Of a stretch of 34,319 nucleotides of DNA, positions 14,518 through 23,446 are shown in pieces (positions within the stretch are counted from its first letter, which is position 1; each line of letters begins with the position of its first letter). Below the pieces are notes generated by a model. That model searched no databases. It saw nothing but the letters and a program-made list of their open reading frames with translations, and was not told the origin of the DNA. This DNA is from Halieaceae bacterium (GTDB taxonomy: Bacteria; Pseudomonadota; Gammaproteobacteria; Pseudomonadales; Halieaceae), in assembly GCA_003523185.1 (NCBI GenBank), contig DPGN01000052.1:16207-50525 (forward strand). Reading direction: 5' to 3'. Made by a program: the position numbers and the translations under genes.

Positions 14518-16269
14518 ATGGTTTACGATCTGATTATTCGCGGCGGCACAGTCGTCGATGGCACTGGCTGCGAACCTTATCTAGCGGATGTGGCAATCAC
14601 GGGTGACACGGTTGTTGCGGTAGGTACTGACCTTGGTGAGGCAAAGAAAGTATGCGACGCCAGCGGCTGCTACGTGGCACCGGGGTTTGTGGATATCCAC
14701 ACGCACTATGATGGTCAGGCGACGTGGGATCAGGAAATGGCACCCTCGTCCTGGCATGGCGTAACGACCGTTGTCATGGGTAACTGCGGCGTAGGTTTTG
14801 CACCTGCTGCGCCCGACCGACACGACTGGCTCATCGGCTTGATGGAAGGTGTTGAGGACATTCCAGGGTCGGCACTCTCTGAAGGCATGTCATGGAATTG
14901 GGAGAGTTTCCCTGAATACCTCGATGCCTTGGAGGAAATGCCGCGAGCTATTGATGTCGCGACACATGTGCCACACGGCGCTGTTCGAGCCTATGTGATG
15001 GGTGATCGTGGTGCGGCTAATGAAGATCCAACGGAATCTGATATTGCGAGAATGGCCAATATTGTCGAGGAAGGATTGCGAGCGGGAGCGCTGGGGTTCT
15101 CCACCTCACGTACGGTGCTCCACAAATCGATAGACGGTGAATTGGTACCGGGCACAACGGCAACGCCAGAAGAACTGATTGGTATTGGTCGGGGTATGGC
15201 GCGCGTAGGTCATGGTGTATTTGAAATGGCAAGCGATTTAGTGCCCGAGTGGAATGAATTCGAGTGGATGGGTGACCTCAGTCGCGAAACCGGATTACCG
15301 GTCACTTTCACAGCCCTTCAATCACCGGTCAAAGCTATGAGCTTTGATGACCAAATGGCCAACATGCGTGAGCAGAACACCAACGGCGCCAACATCCTGG
15401 CTCAAATATCGATGCGAGGAACCGGCCTCATACTCGGATGGCGCACTACGTTTAATCCGTTCTCGTTCAAACCCAGCTGGGCCGAAGTGGCTGATCTAGA
15501 GGAAGCCGCTCAGCTTGAAAGGCTCGCCGATCCGGACTTTAGACACAAACTGATTACCGAGGAGTCGATTTATCCTGACAGTGATGTGCAAATACTGACG
15601 GAGCTCATGGCGACTGCCTTCACCATGCAATACGAGCTTTCCGATGGCTTTGATTATGAGCCGTCAGCGCAGCAGTCAATCGCCTATCTCGCAGAGCAGG
15701 CGGGCGTATCGGGTGCCGAGTATGCTTATGACTTACTGATGAGTGACGGCGGCAGAGGGTTCATCTACTTCCCGTTGCTCAACTACGCGGACGGTAATCT
15801 GAATTTCTTGGAGCCTGTCCTTCAATCCGATGACTGCATTAACTCGCTGTCAGATGGCGGCGCGCACTGCGGGACTATTTGCGACGCAGCATCGCCCACC
15901 TTCATGTTGCAGCACTGGGTACGAGATCGAGAGGGATTCAAGTTGAGCCTGAGTCAGGCGATTAAACGCCAGTGCGCTGACACCGCCAAGGTGTACGGCT
16001 TAGATGATAGAGGTGTACTCGCGCCGGGCTATCTGGCAGACATCAATATCATCGAGCTCGATAAAATTGGCATGAGCAAACCCTGGGTTGCAAATGATTT
16101 GCCAGCCGGCGGTAAGCGGCTTTTGCAGTCCTCTACTGGCTACAGAGCCACCTTTAAATCGGGCGTTCAGACCTTCGACAATGGTAGCTACCTTGGAGAA
16201 ACACCAGGAATACTGATCCGCGGTCCACAGGCATCACCCGCAGCTGACTCACTAAAAGCTGCAAGTTAA
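14518..16269 (+). CDS. N-acyl-D-amino-acid deacylase-like amidohydrolase
   Basis: The 583-residue metal-dependent hydrolase belongs to the amidohydrolase superfamily, D-aminoacylase branch. The N-terminal strand (YDLIIRGGTVVDGTG) leads to the metal-binding FVDIHTHYDGQ (His61, His63) and GVTTVVMGNCGVGFAP with the metal-ligand Cys90 typical of D-aminoacylases. The C-terminal part contains LSDGGAHCGTICDAASPTF and a late GYLADINIIEL strand. Family members remove acyl groups from D-amino acids or cleave related amides; the exact substrate is unknown. It is preceded by AGGA near the ATG. It is divergent from lemA and its stop lies four bases from the convergent DUF429 stop. Confidence 0.85.
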   Translation: MVYDLIIRGGTVVDGTGCEPYLADVAITGDTVVAVGTDLGEAKKVCDASGCYVAPGFVDIHTHYDGQATWDQEMAPSSWHGVTTVVMGNCGVGFAPAAPDRHDWLIGLMEGVEDIPGSALSEGMSWNWESFPEYLDALEEMPRAIDVATHVPHGAVRAYVMGDRGAANEDPTESDIARMANIVEEGLRAGALGFSTSRTVLHKSIDGELVPGTTATPEELIGIGRGMARVGHGVFEMASDLVPEWNEFEWMGDLSRETGLPVTFTALQSPVKAMSFDDQMANMREQNTNGANILAQISMRGTGLILGWRTTFNPFSFKPSWAEVADLEEAAQLERLADPDFRHKLITEESIYPDSDVQILTELMATAFTMQYELSDGFDYEPSAQQSIAYLAEQAGVSGAEYAYDLLMSDGGRGFIYFPLLNYADGNLNFLEPVLQSDDCINSLSDGGAHCGTICDAASPTFMLQHWVRDREGFKLSLSQAIKRQCADTAKVYGLDDRGVLAPGYLADINIIELDKIGMSKPWVANDLPAGGKRLLQSSTGYRATFKSGVQTFDNGSYLGETPGILIRGPQASPAADSLKAAS

Positions 16270-16273
16270 GCTA

Positions 16274-17014
16274 TCAAGCGGGGGCCATGATTCCCATCAT
16301 GAGCCCCCGTGCATCCGTAGCAGGGATCGCTGGTATCACGATCCTTTGATGCTGATCTCGCTCTGCCGTAAGTAAACAGACCAGGGCATCGATGCAGTCG
16401 TCTGGGAGCACGTCTTTACGTTTGTACTTCTGACTGGCTCGCTCGAGCGCAGCATCCACCCCCGGAACATCAGCTAGGAGGGACACGCGCTCGGCTTGAC
16501 CAGCCTCCGATTTTTTCGAGGCATTGAGTGCTATCCCACTGTTCAGTTGTGCAAAGGCGACCTCGGGATGGCACTCCCACCACTCACCTTGTCTTTCGGG
16601 GTGCACAAGCCAATCATCGAGCTCGCGTATTTTTGGGAAAAGATAAAAGGACTGCTTACTCAACCCTTTGCCTGTGAGCTCACGCGATAAAGCATTGGCC
16701 TGTGGATAATCAGAAATGCGGGTGACTGCTCTCGGCGGGACGCCAAATATGCTCGAGGACCGGTACGGCCTCAGTCGCTCTCGTGCCAAAGCATCGCACT
16801 GTCGACTCGAGGCATCATTCAACAAGCCAATGGGCATGTCGATCATTACGGCCGTTTCGTGACTGAGATGTGGAGTCAGCTCTGACAGGGTCTTAACTAG
16901 CGCCAGCACCGGTTCACCGTCGAGTTGAAATGCTGCAACCCAGCCAGCGCGGCAGCCATCAATACCCACTGCCGAGAACTTTAATGAAGCGGTAAGACCA
17001 AGATCTGCCAACAT
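16274..17014 (-). CDS. DUF429 family protein
   Basis: The 246-residue protein has the DUF429 signature VGIDGCRAGWVAAF (16-29), an acidic IDMPIGL motif and a central SIFGVPPRAV segment. These are features of an RNase H-like fold predicted to act on nucleic acid, but no biochemical role is established. The C-terminal DDCIDALVCLLTA is also characteristic. It is the last gene of a minus-strand run after the P450 (48-bp gap) and converges on the amidohydrolase with four bases between stops. Confidence 0.8.
   Translation of the reverse strand: MLADLGLTASLKFSAVGIDGCRAGWVAAFQLDGEPVLALVKTLSELTPHLSHETAVMIDMPIGLLNDASSRQCDALARERLRPYRSSSIFGVPPRAVTRISDYPQANALSRELTGKGLSKQSFYLFPKIRELDDWLVHPERQGEWWECHPEVAFAQLNSGIALNASKKSEAGQAERVSLLADVPGVDAALERASQKYKRKDVLPDDCIDALVCLLTAERDQHQRIVIPAIPATDARGLMMGIMAPA
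16279..16309. other. Strong imperfect hairpin at convergent gene junction
   Basis: CGGGGGC plus CATGAT (16279-16291) pairs with ATCATG, one bulged A, and GCCCCCG (16296-16309) around a four-base loop TCCC. It lies 10 bp after the amidohydrolase stop and within the last codons of the DUF429 gene. There is no U-tract on either strand, so it is not a classical intrinsic terminator, but it could block or stabilise 3' ends in both directions. Confidence 0.5.
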
Positions 17015-17062
17015 GGTAACGTAGGTTATATCGATGACGAGTTAACGAACCTGAAGCCTACG

Positions 17063-18316
17063 TTAGTAGCGGGTCACCTGCACTGGCATACGCGAAAAAC
17101 CGCGAACAAAGTTGTGGCAAAGACGGGTCGGCGGTTCGACTAGCTGAATATCGCTAAAGCGCTTCAGGGCCTCTTCCCACACAACGCGAAGCTGCATTTC
17201 TGCGAGACGATTGCCCATACAACGATGGATTCCAAAGCCAAAGGCGGCATGATTACGAACCCCCGAGCGGTCTATTTGGAAAGTCTCTGGTTCTGCTATC
17301 ACCGACTCATCTCGGTTCGCGGAGCAATACCACAGAATCACCTTGTCACCGGCCTTCATGTGTTGCCCGCGGAATTCAGTATCTCGCGTCACCGTGCGTC
17401 GCATGTGAGACAAGGGCGTCTGGAATCGGATAATCTCAGAGACCATCGACGGAATGAGGGATCGATCGGCCTTAACCCGAGCAAACTCCTCAGGAAACTC
17501 ATTGAGGAAGAGAACACCGCCAGACATCGAATTGCGCGTAGTGTCATTGCCTCCCACGATAAGTAACATGAGGTTACCGATGTAATTCATGGGGTCATCC
17601 ACCATATTGGCGGTGTTTTCGTCGCGCTGCAGCAATCTAATCAAATCGAAGGACTCGACGTTATCGCCTACTCGTTCGTGCCACAATTTAGTGAAGACCT
17701 CGAGGATCTCCATGACGATCTCAAGCCGATCCTCTTGCTTTAGACCCTGACCTGCTGTCATCCGCTCATCAGACGTTACCGCATCTGACCAGTCTGACAG
17801 CTTGTGACGTATGTCCCACGGGAAATCAAACAATGTCGCCAACATCTGCGTCGTCAGATTGCGCGACACAAGCTCTACCCAATCAAATGTTTCGCCCTCT
17901 GGGAGCGCATCGAGCGCCTCTGCCGTTCGCTGGCGAATAAGCGCCTCGAACTCCTGAAGGTTTTTTGGCGCAACGACGGGTTGTACCGCTCTACGCTGAA
18001 TATCGTGCTCTGGCTGATCCATAGCAATGAACATTCGTGAACGACGCTCAGGCGGCGGATCTATGATGGCAATGGTGGGCTCTGAAGAGAAAATCTCGGT
18101 GTTCTTCTCGACTTCGACAATGTCGTCAAACCGGGTAATCGACCAAAAGGGGCCGGCCGGGCTTTCTGCTTGAAAGTGTACCGGCGACTCTTCGCGTAAT
18201 CGCTTGAACAATGGTTGCCAGCAATCCTGCTCGAAACGTCTTGGATCTGATACGTCTAAGTCCTGGAGCGGCGTCTTAAGCGGATCGGCTAGCATGGGGT
18301 CGGCGCGATTGTTCAT
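17063..18316 (-). CDS. Cytochrome P450, CYP153-like
   Basis: The 417-residue bacterial class I P450 has no membrane anchor. The I-helix motif is LIVGGNDTTRNSMSGG (252-267), the ExxR motif is EIIR (294-297), and the heme loop is FGFGIHRCMGNR with axial Cys366. The GGNDTTRNS stretch, PLSHMRRT and the HRCMGNRLAEMQLR end resemble CYP153, the family of terminal alkane and fatty-acid omega-hydroxylases. That assignment rests on remembered motifs, not an alignment. GGAGG lies eight bases before the ATG. The [2Fe-2S] ferredoxin gene is 39 bp upstream on the same strand and is its probable electron donor; no ferredoxin reductase is encoded nearby. Confidence 0.9.
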   Translation of the reverse strand: MNNRADPMLADPLKTPLQDLDVSDPRRFEQDCWQPLFKRLREESPVHFQAESPAGPFWSITRFDDIVEVEKNTEIFSSEPTIAIIDPPPERRSRMFIAMDQPEHDIQRRAVQPVVAPKNLQEFEALIRQRTAEALDALPEGETFDWVELVSRNLTTQMLATLFDFPWDIRHKLSDWSDAVTSDERMTAGQGLKQEDRLEIVMEILEVFTKLWHERVGDNVESFDLIRLLQRDENTANMVDDPMNYIGNLMLLIVGGNDTTRNSMSGGVLFLNEFPEEFARVKADRSLIPSMVSEIIRFQTPLSHMRRTVTRDTEFRGQHMKAGDKVILWYCSANRDESVIAEPETFQIDRSGVRNHAAFGFGIHRCMGNRLAEMQLRVVWEEALKRFSDIQLVEPPTRLCHNFVRGFSRMPVQVTRY

Positions 18317-18355
18317 ATCTGAACCTCCGACTTGTCGGCCAATGGCGACCTTTGG

Positions 18356-18673
18356 TTACATTTGGAATTCGGGCAACTTGATGGTCATGTCACCGATGCT
18401 ATCGCTGACCTGAATCTGGCAGCTAAGCCGCGAGTTACCTTCTCGGTCAGGCCTCAGACCCAACATCGACTCCTCTTGAGGATCAACCGCGGGTAGAGGC
18501 CCGGCGGATTCTTGGATGAAGCAGTGGCAAGTCCCACAGACCGCACCACCGCCGCAGTCGGCATCAATGCCAGGAACGTCGTATTTCATCGCGACTTCCA
18601 TGATGCTCATTCCGGCATCAGCATCGACGTCATGCTCGGTGCCATCAAACTCAATGAACTTAATTACTGGCAT
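18356..18673 (-). CDS. [2Fe-2S] ferredoxin, adrenodoxin/putidaredoxin type
   Basis: The 105-residue ferredoxin carries the cluster ligands Cys40, Cys46, Cys49 (DCGGGAVCGTCHCF) and Cys85 (SRLSCQI), the C-x5-C-x2-C...C spacing of vertebrate-type ferredoxins that feed P450s. It lies directly upstream of the P450 gene and should pass single electrons to it. AAGGA precedes the ATG. An extra cysteine at 51 adjoins the ligand loop. Confidence 0.93.
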   Translation of the reverse strand: MPVIKFIEFDGTEHDVDADAGMSIMEVAMKYDVPGIDADCGGGAVCGTCHCFIQESAGPLPAVDPQEESMLGLRPDREGNSRLSCQIQVSDSIGDMTIKLPEFQM

Positions 18674-18760
18674 TACCTATCCTTACTAAACTCGTTAATG
18701 CGTCGCGAATTGTGAATTATTTCCACTCGTTGCGCTAGTGCCCACGCAGACGAAAATAGC

Positions 18761-19522
18761 TCAAGCGCGGCCGGCGATTTTTAATAGCAAACCTCTAAAA
18801 AGCGTTGATCGCAACAGCGGATCCAGCCACCGATAGAGCCGCCCGGAGATCACAACCGAACGGCCCTTCTCACAGCCCATCAAACCCTCTCGAACAACCG
18901 TAGCCGCGTCATACCAAATCCAACTCGGTGAGTTGGTTTTTGCCTCCATCAAGCCCGCAACCTCATGAAACTCGGTGTGAGTGAACCCCGGGCACAGTGC
19001 AGTCACATTGACCCCTGAGCCACGTGTTGCCATCTTGAGCTCCTCTGACAATGCAATGATGTACGCCTTTGCAGGTCCATAATTACCCGAATCAGAGCTG
19101 GGAAACCGACCCGCAACCGAGGCCACATTGATCACCCTACCGTAGCCACGCTCGCGCATACTTGGGATCAATCGACTGCACAACTCGGCCACTGTCTGCA
19201 TCATCAGCTGCTCGAAGTCACGTTGCGTCGAGAAATCAGAGACCTCTAGCAGATTGGGGCCGGCTATCCCGGCATTGTTAATCAACACATCGACTGAATG
19301 GCCATGTGCTGCGATGGTCTGACATAACCGCTCAGGCGCACCCGGCTGACTCAAGTCCTGTTCGATCACCGTCACCGGTGTCTTCAACGTCTCAGCCACC
19401 GTCTCGAGTTTATCTACCCGTCTGGCCACCAAAATAAAATGCGTCGCTTTGCCATCAAGCTGTCGAGCAAACTCAGCGCCCAATCCAGCCGAAGCACCTG
19501 TAATCAGCACAGTGCCTTTCAT
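18761..19522 (-). CDS. Short-chain dehydrogenase/reductase (SDR)
   Basis: The 253-residue classical SDR has cofactor loop TGASAGLG (8-15), NNAGIAG (82-88), catalytic Ser135 in VASVAGR, and the YGPAK catalytic pair Tyr148 and Lys152. ARR after the second strand suggests NADP(H) preference. The substrate is unknown; location between ferredoxin-P450 and GST genes on the same strand suggests oxidation or reduction of lipid or xenobiotic intermediates. It is separated from the ferredoxin gene by 87 bp and from the GST gene by 33 bp. Confidence 0.9.
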   Translation of the reverse strand: MKGTVLITGASAGLGAEFARQLDGKATHFILVARRVDKLETVAETLKTPVTVIEQDLSQPGAPERLCQTIAAHGHSVDVLINNAGIAGPNLLEVSDFSTQRDFEQLMMQTVAELCSRLIPSMRERGYGRVINVASVAGRFPSSDSGNYGPAKAYIIALSEELKMATRGSGVNVTALCPGFTHTEFHEVAGLMEAKTNSPSWIWYDAATVVREGLMGCEKGRSVVISGRLYRWLDPLLRSTLFRGLLLKIAGRA

Positions 19523-19555
19523 TTTCTATCTGTCCCTAGTAGTACTGCTGAGGGT

Positions 19556-20476
19556 TTAATTAATCACGCTACATTCGAAGCCGGAAACGGGGAAATGCAC
19601 GTGACACAGGCCAACGTCCTCTGAGCGACGCGCCACAATAATGCGGGTCTCACTTCTACTTACGAGCGTACCAGTCACAGGCACTCGCCCCGTATCCAAC
19701 GGTGTAACCGTCACCCATTGCCCCAGGTCTGGGTGATCGCCACTCGCCTCTGGCAGTGGTCTTGGTTCCTGTGCTTTTGCCTCGGCCATGGCCTCATCAC
19801 TTGAAACAGCCGAATACTGACCCCAGCCGAAGCCAGCCATACGCGCCATCCATGCCTTCACACCAGCCGGTAAAGCCGACTCCTTGATGCTCTTAAAGCC
19901 CTGAGCTAGAAAAATGGGGTGATAGCAGCAAAAGTCACTCAAACTGGGCGCATCGCCGCCCAAATAGGACTGCGAGACTAGCATCTGGTCCAAATCCCGC
20001 AGGAACAAGGAAAACACCGATCTTGCTACATCAGGTGTCTGTGCAGCGGGGCCGTGCCCCTGAGTAAATGAGGCCCGGTCTTTTGCGAAGGCAAGCATTC
20101 CCTTGAAGCCAATCATCACTGTGAGCCCTATGGCTGTTTTCAGCTGCGACCCCTGCCGTATCGCCGCAAAAAACACGTCGGTCTCCGCCCGCTTTGCTAG
20201 CTCTAATGCGGCTTCACTACATGACGCCAAATCCCGGTCTGCTTGCGATATCACCTCTTCACAAATAATGGCAGTGTCACAAAAAACATCCGCACCACAC
20301 TGCATGACGGGGATCCGACGATAGCCACCCGCAAGAATCGCTAACTGGTCACGGGGTGGCTGTATCGGCACTTCCACCGACTGCCACCTCACACCTAAAT
20401 AGCCGGCCAATAGCCTCACTTTTTCCGCGTAGGGCGATGCTGGATAGTGATACAGAATGAACGGTGAACTAGACAT
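19556..20476 (-). CDS. Glutathione S-transferase family protein
   Basis: The N-terminal thioredoxin-like domain begins ILYHYPASPYAEKVRLL and contains GYRRIPVMQCGADVFCDTAIICE, the cis-Pro and glutathione-binding Asp-Thr region, followed by a helical C-terminal domain. At about 306 residues it is longer than the usual 200-220-residue GST; roughly 80 extra C-terminal residues (after WGQYSAVSS) form an extension of unknown role. The ATG at 20476 is preferred over an upstream TTG at 20494 because GGGGGAA lies just before it. Confidence 0.83.
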   Translation of the reverse strand: MSSSPFILYHYPASPYAEKVRLLAGYLGVRWQSVEVPIQPPRDQLAILAGGYRRIPVMQCGADVFCDTAIICEEVISQADRDLASCSEAALELAKRAETDVFFAAIRQGSQLKTAIGLTVMIGFKGMLAFAKDRASFTQGHGPAAQTPDVARSVFSLFLRDLDQMLVSQSYLGGDAPSLSDFCCYHPIFLAQGFKSIKESALPAGVKAWMARMAGFGWGQYSAVSSDEAMAEAKAQEPRPLPEASGDHPDLGQWVTVTPLDTGRVPVTGTLVSRSETRIIVARRSEDVGLCHVHFPVSGFECSVIN

Positions 20477-20529
20477 GCGGCTTCCCCCAAACAACCTGAG
20501 AGAAGCTTAGAGTGCCGTGGTCTGAATTA

Positions 20530-21168
20530 CTACTGTCCCAGCGCGTCTCGAATGCTTTGAGTGACAGCCTCAACCGACCCGATACCATCAATACGATGAT
20601 AAGAAGGCCCTTCCAGAGTGCTGTAAAAATCGACCAGCGGCCGAGTCTGACTTTCATAAACCGATAGCCGATGCCTTACAGTCTCTTCAGCATCGTCATC
20701 GCGCTGGATCAGCGGCTCGCCGCTGGCATCATCCACACCCTCTACACGGGGCGGATTGTGTGTCATATGATACACGCGCCCGCTTCCCGGGTGCACTCGT
20801 CGCCCACTCATGCGTGACACAATTTCCTCGTGGTCAACATCAATCTCGATCACCTGATCGATAGCAATGCCTGCATCGACCATCGCCTCCGCTTGTGGAA
20901 TGGTCCTGGGAAAACCGTCAAATAGACAGCCATTGGCACAGTCAGGCGCCTCCAGTCGATCTTTAACCAGGCCAATGATGATCTCGTCGGAGACTAGGCC
21001 ACCTTCGTCCATGATGACCTTCGCTTTTTTGCCCAGCTCGGTGCCTGCCTTAACGGCAGCTCTCAGCATGTCGCCCGTACTGATCTGTGGGATTCCGAAG
21101 TGCTCGCACAAGAATGCGGCTTGAGTACCTTTACCGGCGCCTGGAGCACCCAGAAGAATAATACGCAT
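20530..21168 (-). CDS. adk: Adenylate kinase
   Basis: Interconverts ATP + AMP and 2 ADP in the cytoplasm. The 212-residue protein starts MRIILLGAPGAGKGTQ with the P-loop at 7-15, contains FDGFPRTIPQAEAM, and has the long LID domain (MSGRRVHPGSGRVYH to IQRDDDAEETVRHRL) with the zinc cysteines replaced. The length matches E. coli Adk. The frame is open upstream to 21225, but the ATG at 21168 is the conserved start. Confidence 0.98.
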   Translation of the reverse strand: MRIILLGAPGAGKGTQAAFLCEHFGIPQISTGDMLRAAVKAGTELGKKAKVIMDEGGLVSDEIIIGLVKDRLEAPDCANGCLFDGFPRTIPQAEAMVDAGIAIDQVIEIDVDHEEIVSRMSGRRVHPGSGRVYHMTHNPPRVEGVDDASGEPLIQRDDDAEETVRHRLSVYESQTRPLVDFYSTLEGPSYHRIDGIGSVEAVTQSIRDALGQ

Positions 21169-21239
21169 GTTGTTCCTATTTGCTGGTATCGGGCCGGATC
21201 TCAGCCGAAGAGCGTGAAAATACACACCGTTCGGCTCGC

Positions 21240-22064
21240 TTACAACCCGTGTTTATTTTTCTCTTTCAGCTTCGCTTTTTGCCAACGCTCGTCAAGACGC
21301 TCAGCGGATTCTTCGATAAGGGAAACCCCCTCTGCCACCGCATCACGCTCCGCGGATCGAATACGGGCCTCAAAACGACGGTTTGCTTTTCGCAACGCGG
21401 CCTCCGAATCGACCTTCAAGTGTCTTGCGATATTGACGACGGTGAATAGTACGTCTCCAAGTTCGTTCTCGATCTCATTTTGATCGGCGGACGCAATTGC
21501 CTGTTCTAATTCTCTATATTCATCCAGAAGGCGGGCCGACACATCGCTAGCGCTACTAAAGTCGAATCCTACGGTCGCCGCTCGTTTTTGAAGCTTTTGA
21601 GCCCTTGAGAGCGCTCCAAGCGTCGCCGGAACGTCATCCATGATGCTCGTTTGTGAGCGGTCTGCACGCTCCTCGGCTTTTGTCTTTTCCCAATTAACCT
21701 TAATGGCGGCCATTGATGTTCGATCTTCAATGACGCCTTCAAGCTGCCCGTCTTTAAAGACGTGAGGGTGACGCCGAAGGAGCTTTGCCGTAATACCTGA
21801 TACGACGGAATCGAAATCAAATCGTCCCTCCTCCTTGCCCAACTGCGCGTAAAAAATCACTTGAAACAACAGATCACCAAGTTCTTCCTCCACGTGCTCA
21901 TAGTCCGACTGCTCTAACGCATCGATAAGCTCCAGACATTCCTCAAGCGTATAAGGGGCGATACTTTGGTAGGTCTGCTTTAAATCCCACGGACAACCAT
22001 AGGCAGGATCGCGAAGCCGCTCCATCAGGCGCTTGAGGTCTTCTATGTCGTACGCACGGTCCAT
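21240..22064 (-). CDS. mazG: Nucleoside triphosphate pyrophosphohydrolase MazG
   Basis: MazG hydrolyses NTPs to NMP and pyrophosphate and can moderate (p)ppGpp levels. The 274-residue protein has two MazG repeats: CPWDLKQTYQSIAPYTLEE with EEELGDLLFQVIFYA, and a second EIENELGDVLFTVVNIARHL, with the EExxE/ExxD magnesium ligands in each. The length matches E. coli MazG. Its ATG is 10 bp after the cysM stop. Its usual neighbour relA is not between it and cysM. Confidence 0.97.
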   Translation of the reverse strand: MDRAYDIEDLKRLMERLRDPAYGCPWDLKQTYQSIAPYTLEECLELIDALEQSDYEHVEEELGDLLFQVIFYAQLGKEEGRFDFDSVVSGITAKLLRRHPHVFKDGQLEGVIEDRTSMAAIKVNWEKTKAEERADRSQTSIMDDVPATLGALSRAQKLQKRAATVGFDFSSASDVSARLLDEYRELEQAIASADQNEIENELGDVLFTVVNIARHLKVDSEAALRKANRRFEARIRSAERDAVAEGVSLIEESAERLDERWQKAKLKEKNKHGL

Positions 22065-22073
22065 GCCGTTAAC

Positions 22074-22970
22074 CTACGAGTATACGCCGGTCGATAAGTA
22101 ACGATCACCTCGGTCACACACAATGGCAACAACCGTTACATTATCCTGCGATTCCGCAATTTCGATCGCCGTTGCGATTGATGCTCCCGACGAGACGCCG
22201 GCAAAAATACCCTCTTCTCGGGCCATGCGCCGCATCGTTTCCTCTGCCGTCGATTGAGAAACGTCGACAACGCAATCAACCGCCTTAGCATCGAAAATCT
22301 TTGGCCGGTAGGACTCAGGCCAACGCCGAATGCCTGGAATCTGTGATCCCTCAATGGGCTGCAGTCCAACAATTTGAATCTCTGGATTTTTGGCCTTGAG
22401 AAATGAGGACACTCCCATGATCGTCCCCGTGGTGCCCATTGAACTGACGAAGTGTGTGACCTCGCCATGGGTCTGCTCCCAAATTTCGGGTCCCGTGGAC
22501 GATACGTGCCCGAGCGGATTATCAGGATTAGCGAATTGGTCGAGCACAATACCCTCGCCGGCGGCCGCCATTTGATCAGCTAGATCTCGCGCACCCTCCA
22601 TACCCTCAGACTGGGTTACCTCTATCAGTTCGGCGCCATAAGCGGCCATCGACAGCTTTCTCTCACTACTCATATGACTGGGCATGATAAGAATCAGGCG
22701 ATATCCGCGAATGGCCGCAGCCATGGCCAAGGCAATGCCGGTGTTACCACTAGTTGCCTCGATGATGGTGTCACCGGGCTTGATGAGTCCCCGGGCTTCG
22801 GCTTCACGAATCATGCTGATCGCCGGCCGATCCTTAACTGAGCCCGCCGGATTGTTCCCCTCGAGCTTTGCTAATACCACGCTATGAGGATTACCCAGCA
22901 TTCGTTGCAGGCGCACGAGTGGCGTCTGACCAATAGTGGATTCAATCGTGGGGTAGTGTTGCTTACTCAT
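22074..22970 (-). CDS. cysM: Cysteine synthase B
   Basis: A PLP-dependent O-acetylserine sulfhydrylase that can use thiosulfate or sulfide. The 298-residue protein has the PLP lysine in NPAGSVKDRPA (Lys46), the substrate loop ATSGNTGIALA, and the cofactor phosphate loop SSMGTTGTIMG. The VKDRPA form and the short C-terminus indicate CysM rather than CysK. The frame extends to a TTG at 23003, but the ATG at 22970 is the conserved start. It sits between acpS and mazG on the same strand. Confidence 0.96.
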   Translation of the reverse strand: MSKQHYPTIESTIGQTPLVRLQRMLGNPHSVVLAKLEGNNPAGSVKDRPAISMIREAEARGLIKPGDTIIEATSGNTGIALAMAAAIRGYRLILIMPSHMSSERKLSMAAYGAELIEVTQSEGMEGARDLADQMAAAGEGIVLDQFANPDNPLGHVSSTGPEIWEQTHGEVTHFVSSMGTTGTIMGVSSFLKAKNPEIQIVGLQPIEGSQIPGIRRWPESYRPKIFDAKAVDCVVDVSQSTAEETMRRMAREEGIFAGVSSGASIATAIEIAESQDNVTVVAIVCDRGDRYLSTGVYS

Positions 22971-23008
22971 GAAGAATGGTGTCCGACAGGCCCTCCGGCT
23001 CAAGGCGA

Positions 23009-23374
23009 CTATTGCGCAATAGCGAATGCAACCACCGAGTCTACTTCATCCGCAATGGACACCAAAACTTGTTGCGCACCGATGACGCGAAGTCGTTCAG
23101 CCGCAGCACCCGTCAAAGCCACATGTGGCTTGTTTAGCGCGTTTTTATTGATGGTAATAGACGGCATAGTGATGCCGCCTCTAAAGCCGGTTCCCAAGGC
23201 CTTTGCAATGGCCTCTTTAGCGGCAAACCGTTTAGCAATAAGTGATGACGTTATCGGTCCGGCGGAAAACTCCTCGGCGGACAACACTTTTCTCGCAAAG
23301 CGGTCACCAAAGCGCCGATGCACGGCTTCAATCCGCTCAAGCTTAACGATGTCAACGCCAATACCCTGTACCAC
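23009..23374 (-). CDS. acpS: Holo-[acyl-carrier-protein] synthase
   Basis: Transfers 4'-phosphopantetheine from CoA to apo-ACP. Signatures are GIGVDIVKLERI with the metal-binding Asp, and FAAKEAIAKALGTG. The open frame reaches a TTG at 23443, but a GTG at 23374 with GGGAGA seven bases upstream gives a 121-residue protein starting right at the conserved VQGIGVDIV, close to the usual 120-126 residues. The gene follows recO, although in most gammaproteobacteria pdxJ lies between them. Confidence 0.95.
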   Translation of the reverse strand: MVQGIGVDIVKLERIEAVHRRFGDRFARKVLSAEEFSAGPITSSLIAKRFAAKEAIAKALGTGFRGGITMPSITINKNALNKPHVALTGAAAERLRVIGAQQVLVSIADEVDSVVAFAIAQ

Positions 23375-23446
23375 CGCAGATTCTCCCACTAGTCTCGATT
23401 GTAATTCGATCAATTCTGACTCTTTTAGCCGCCAATCTCTCAAATG

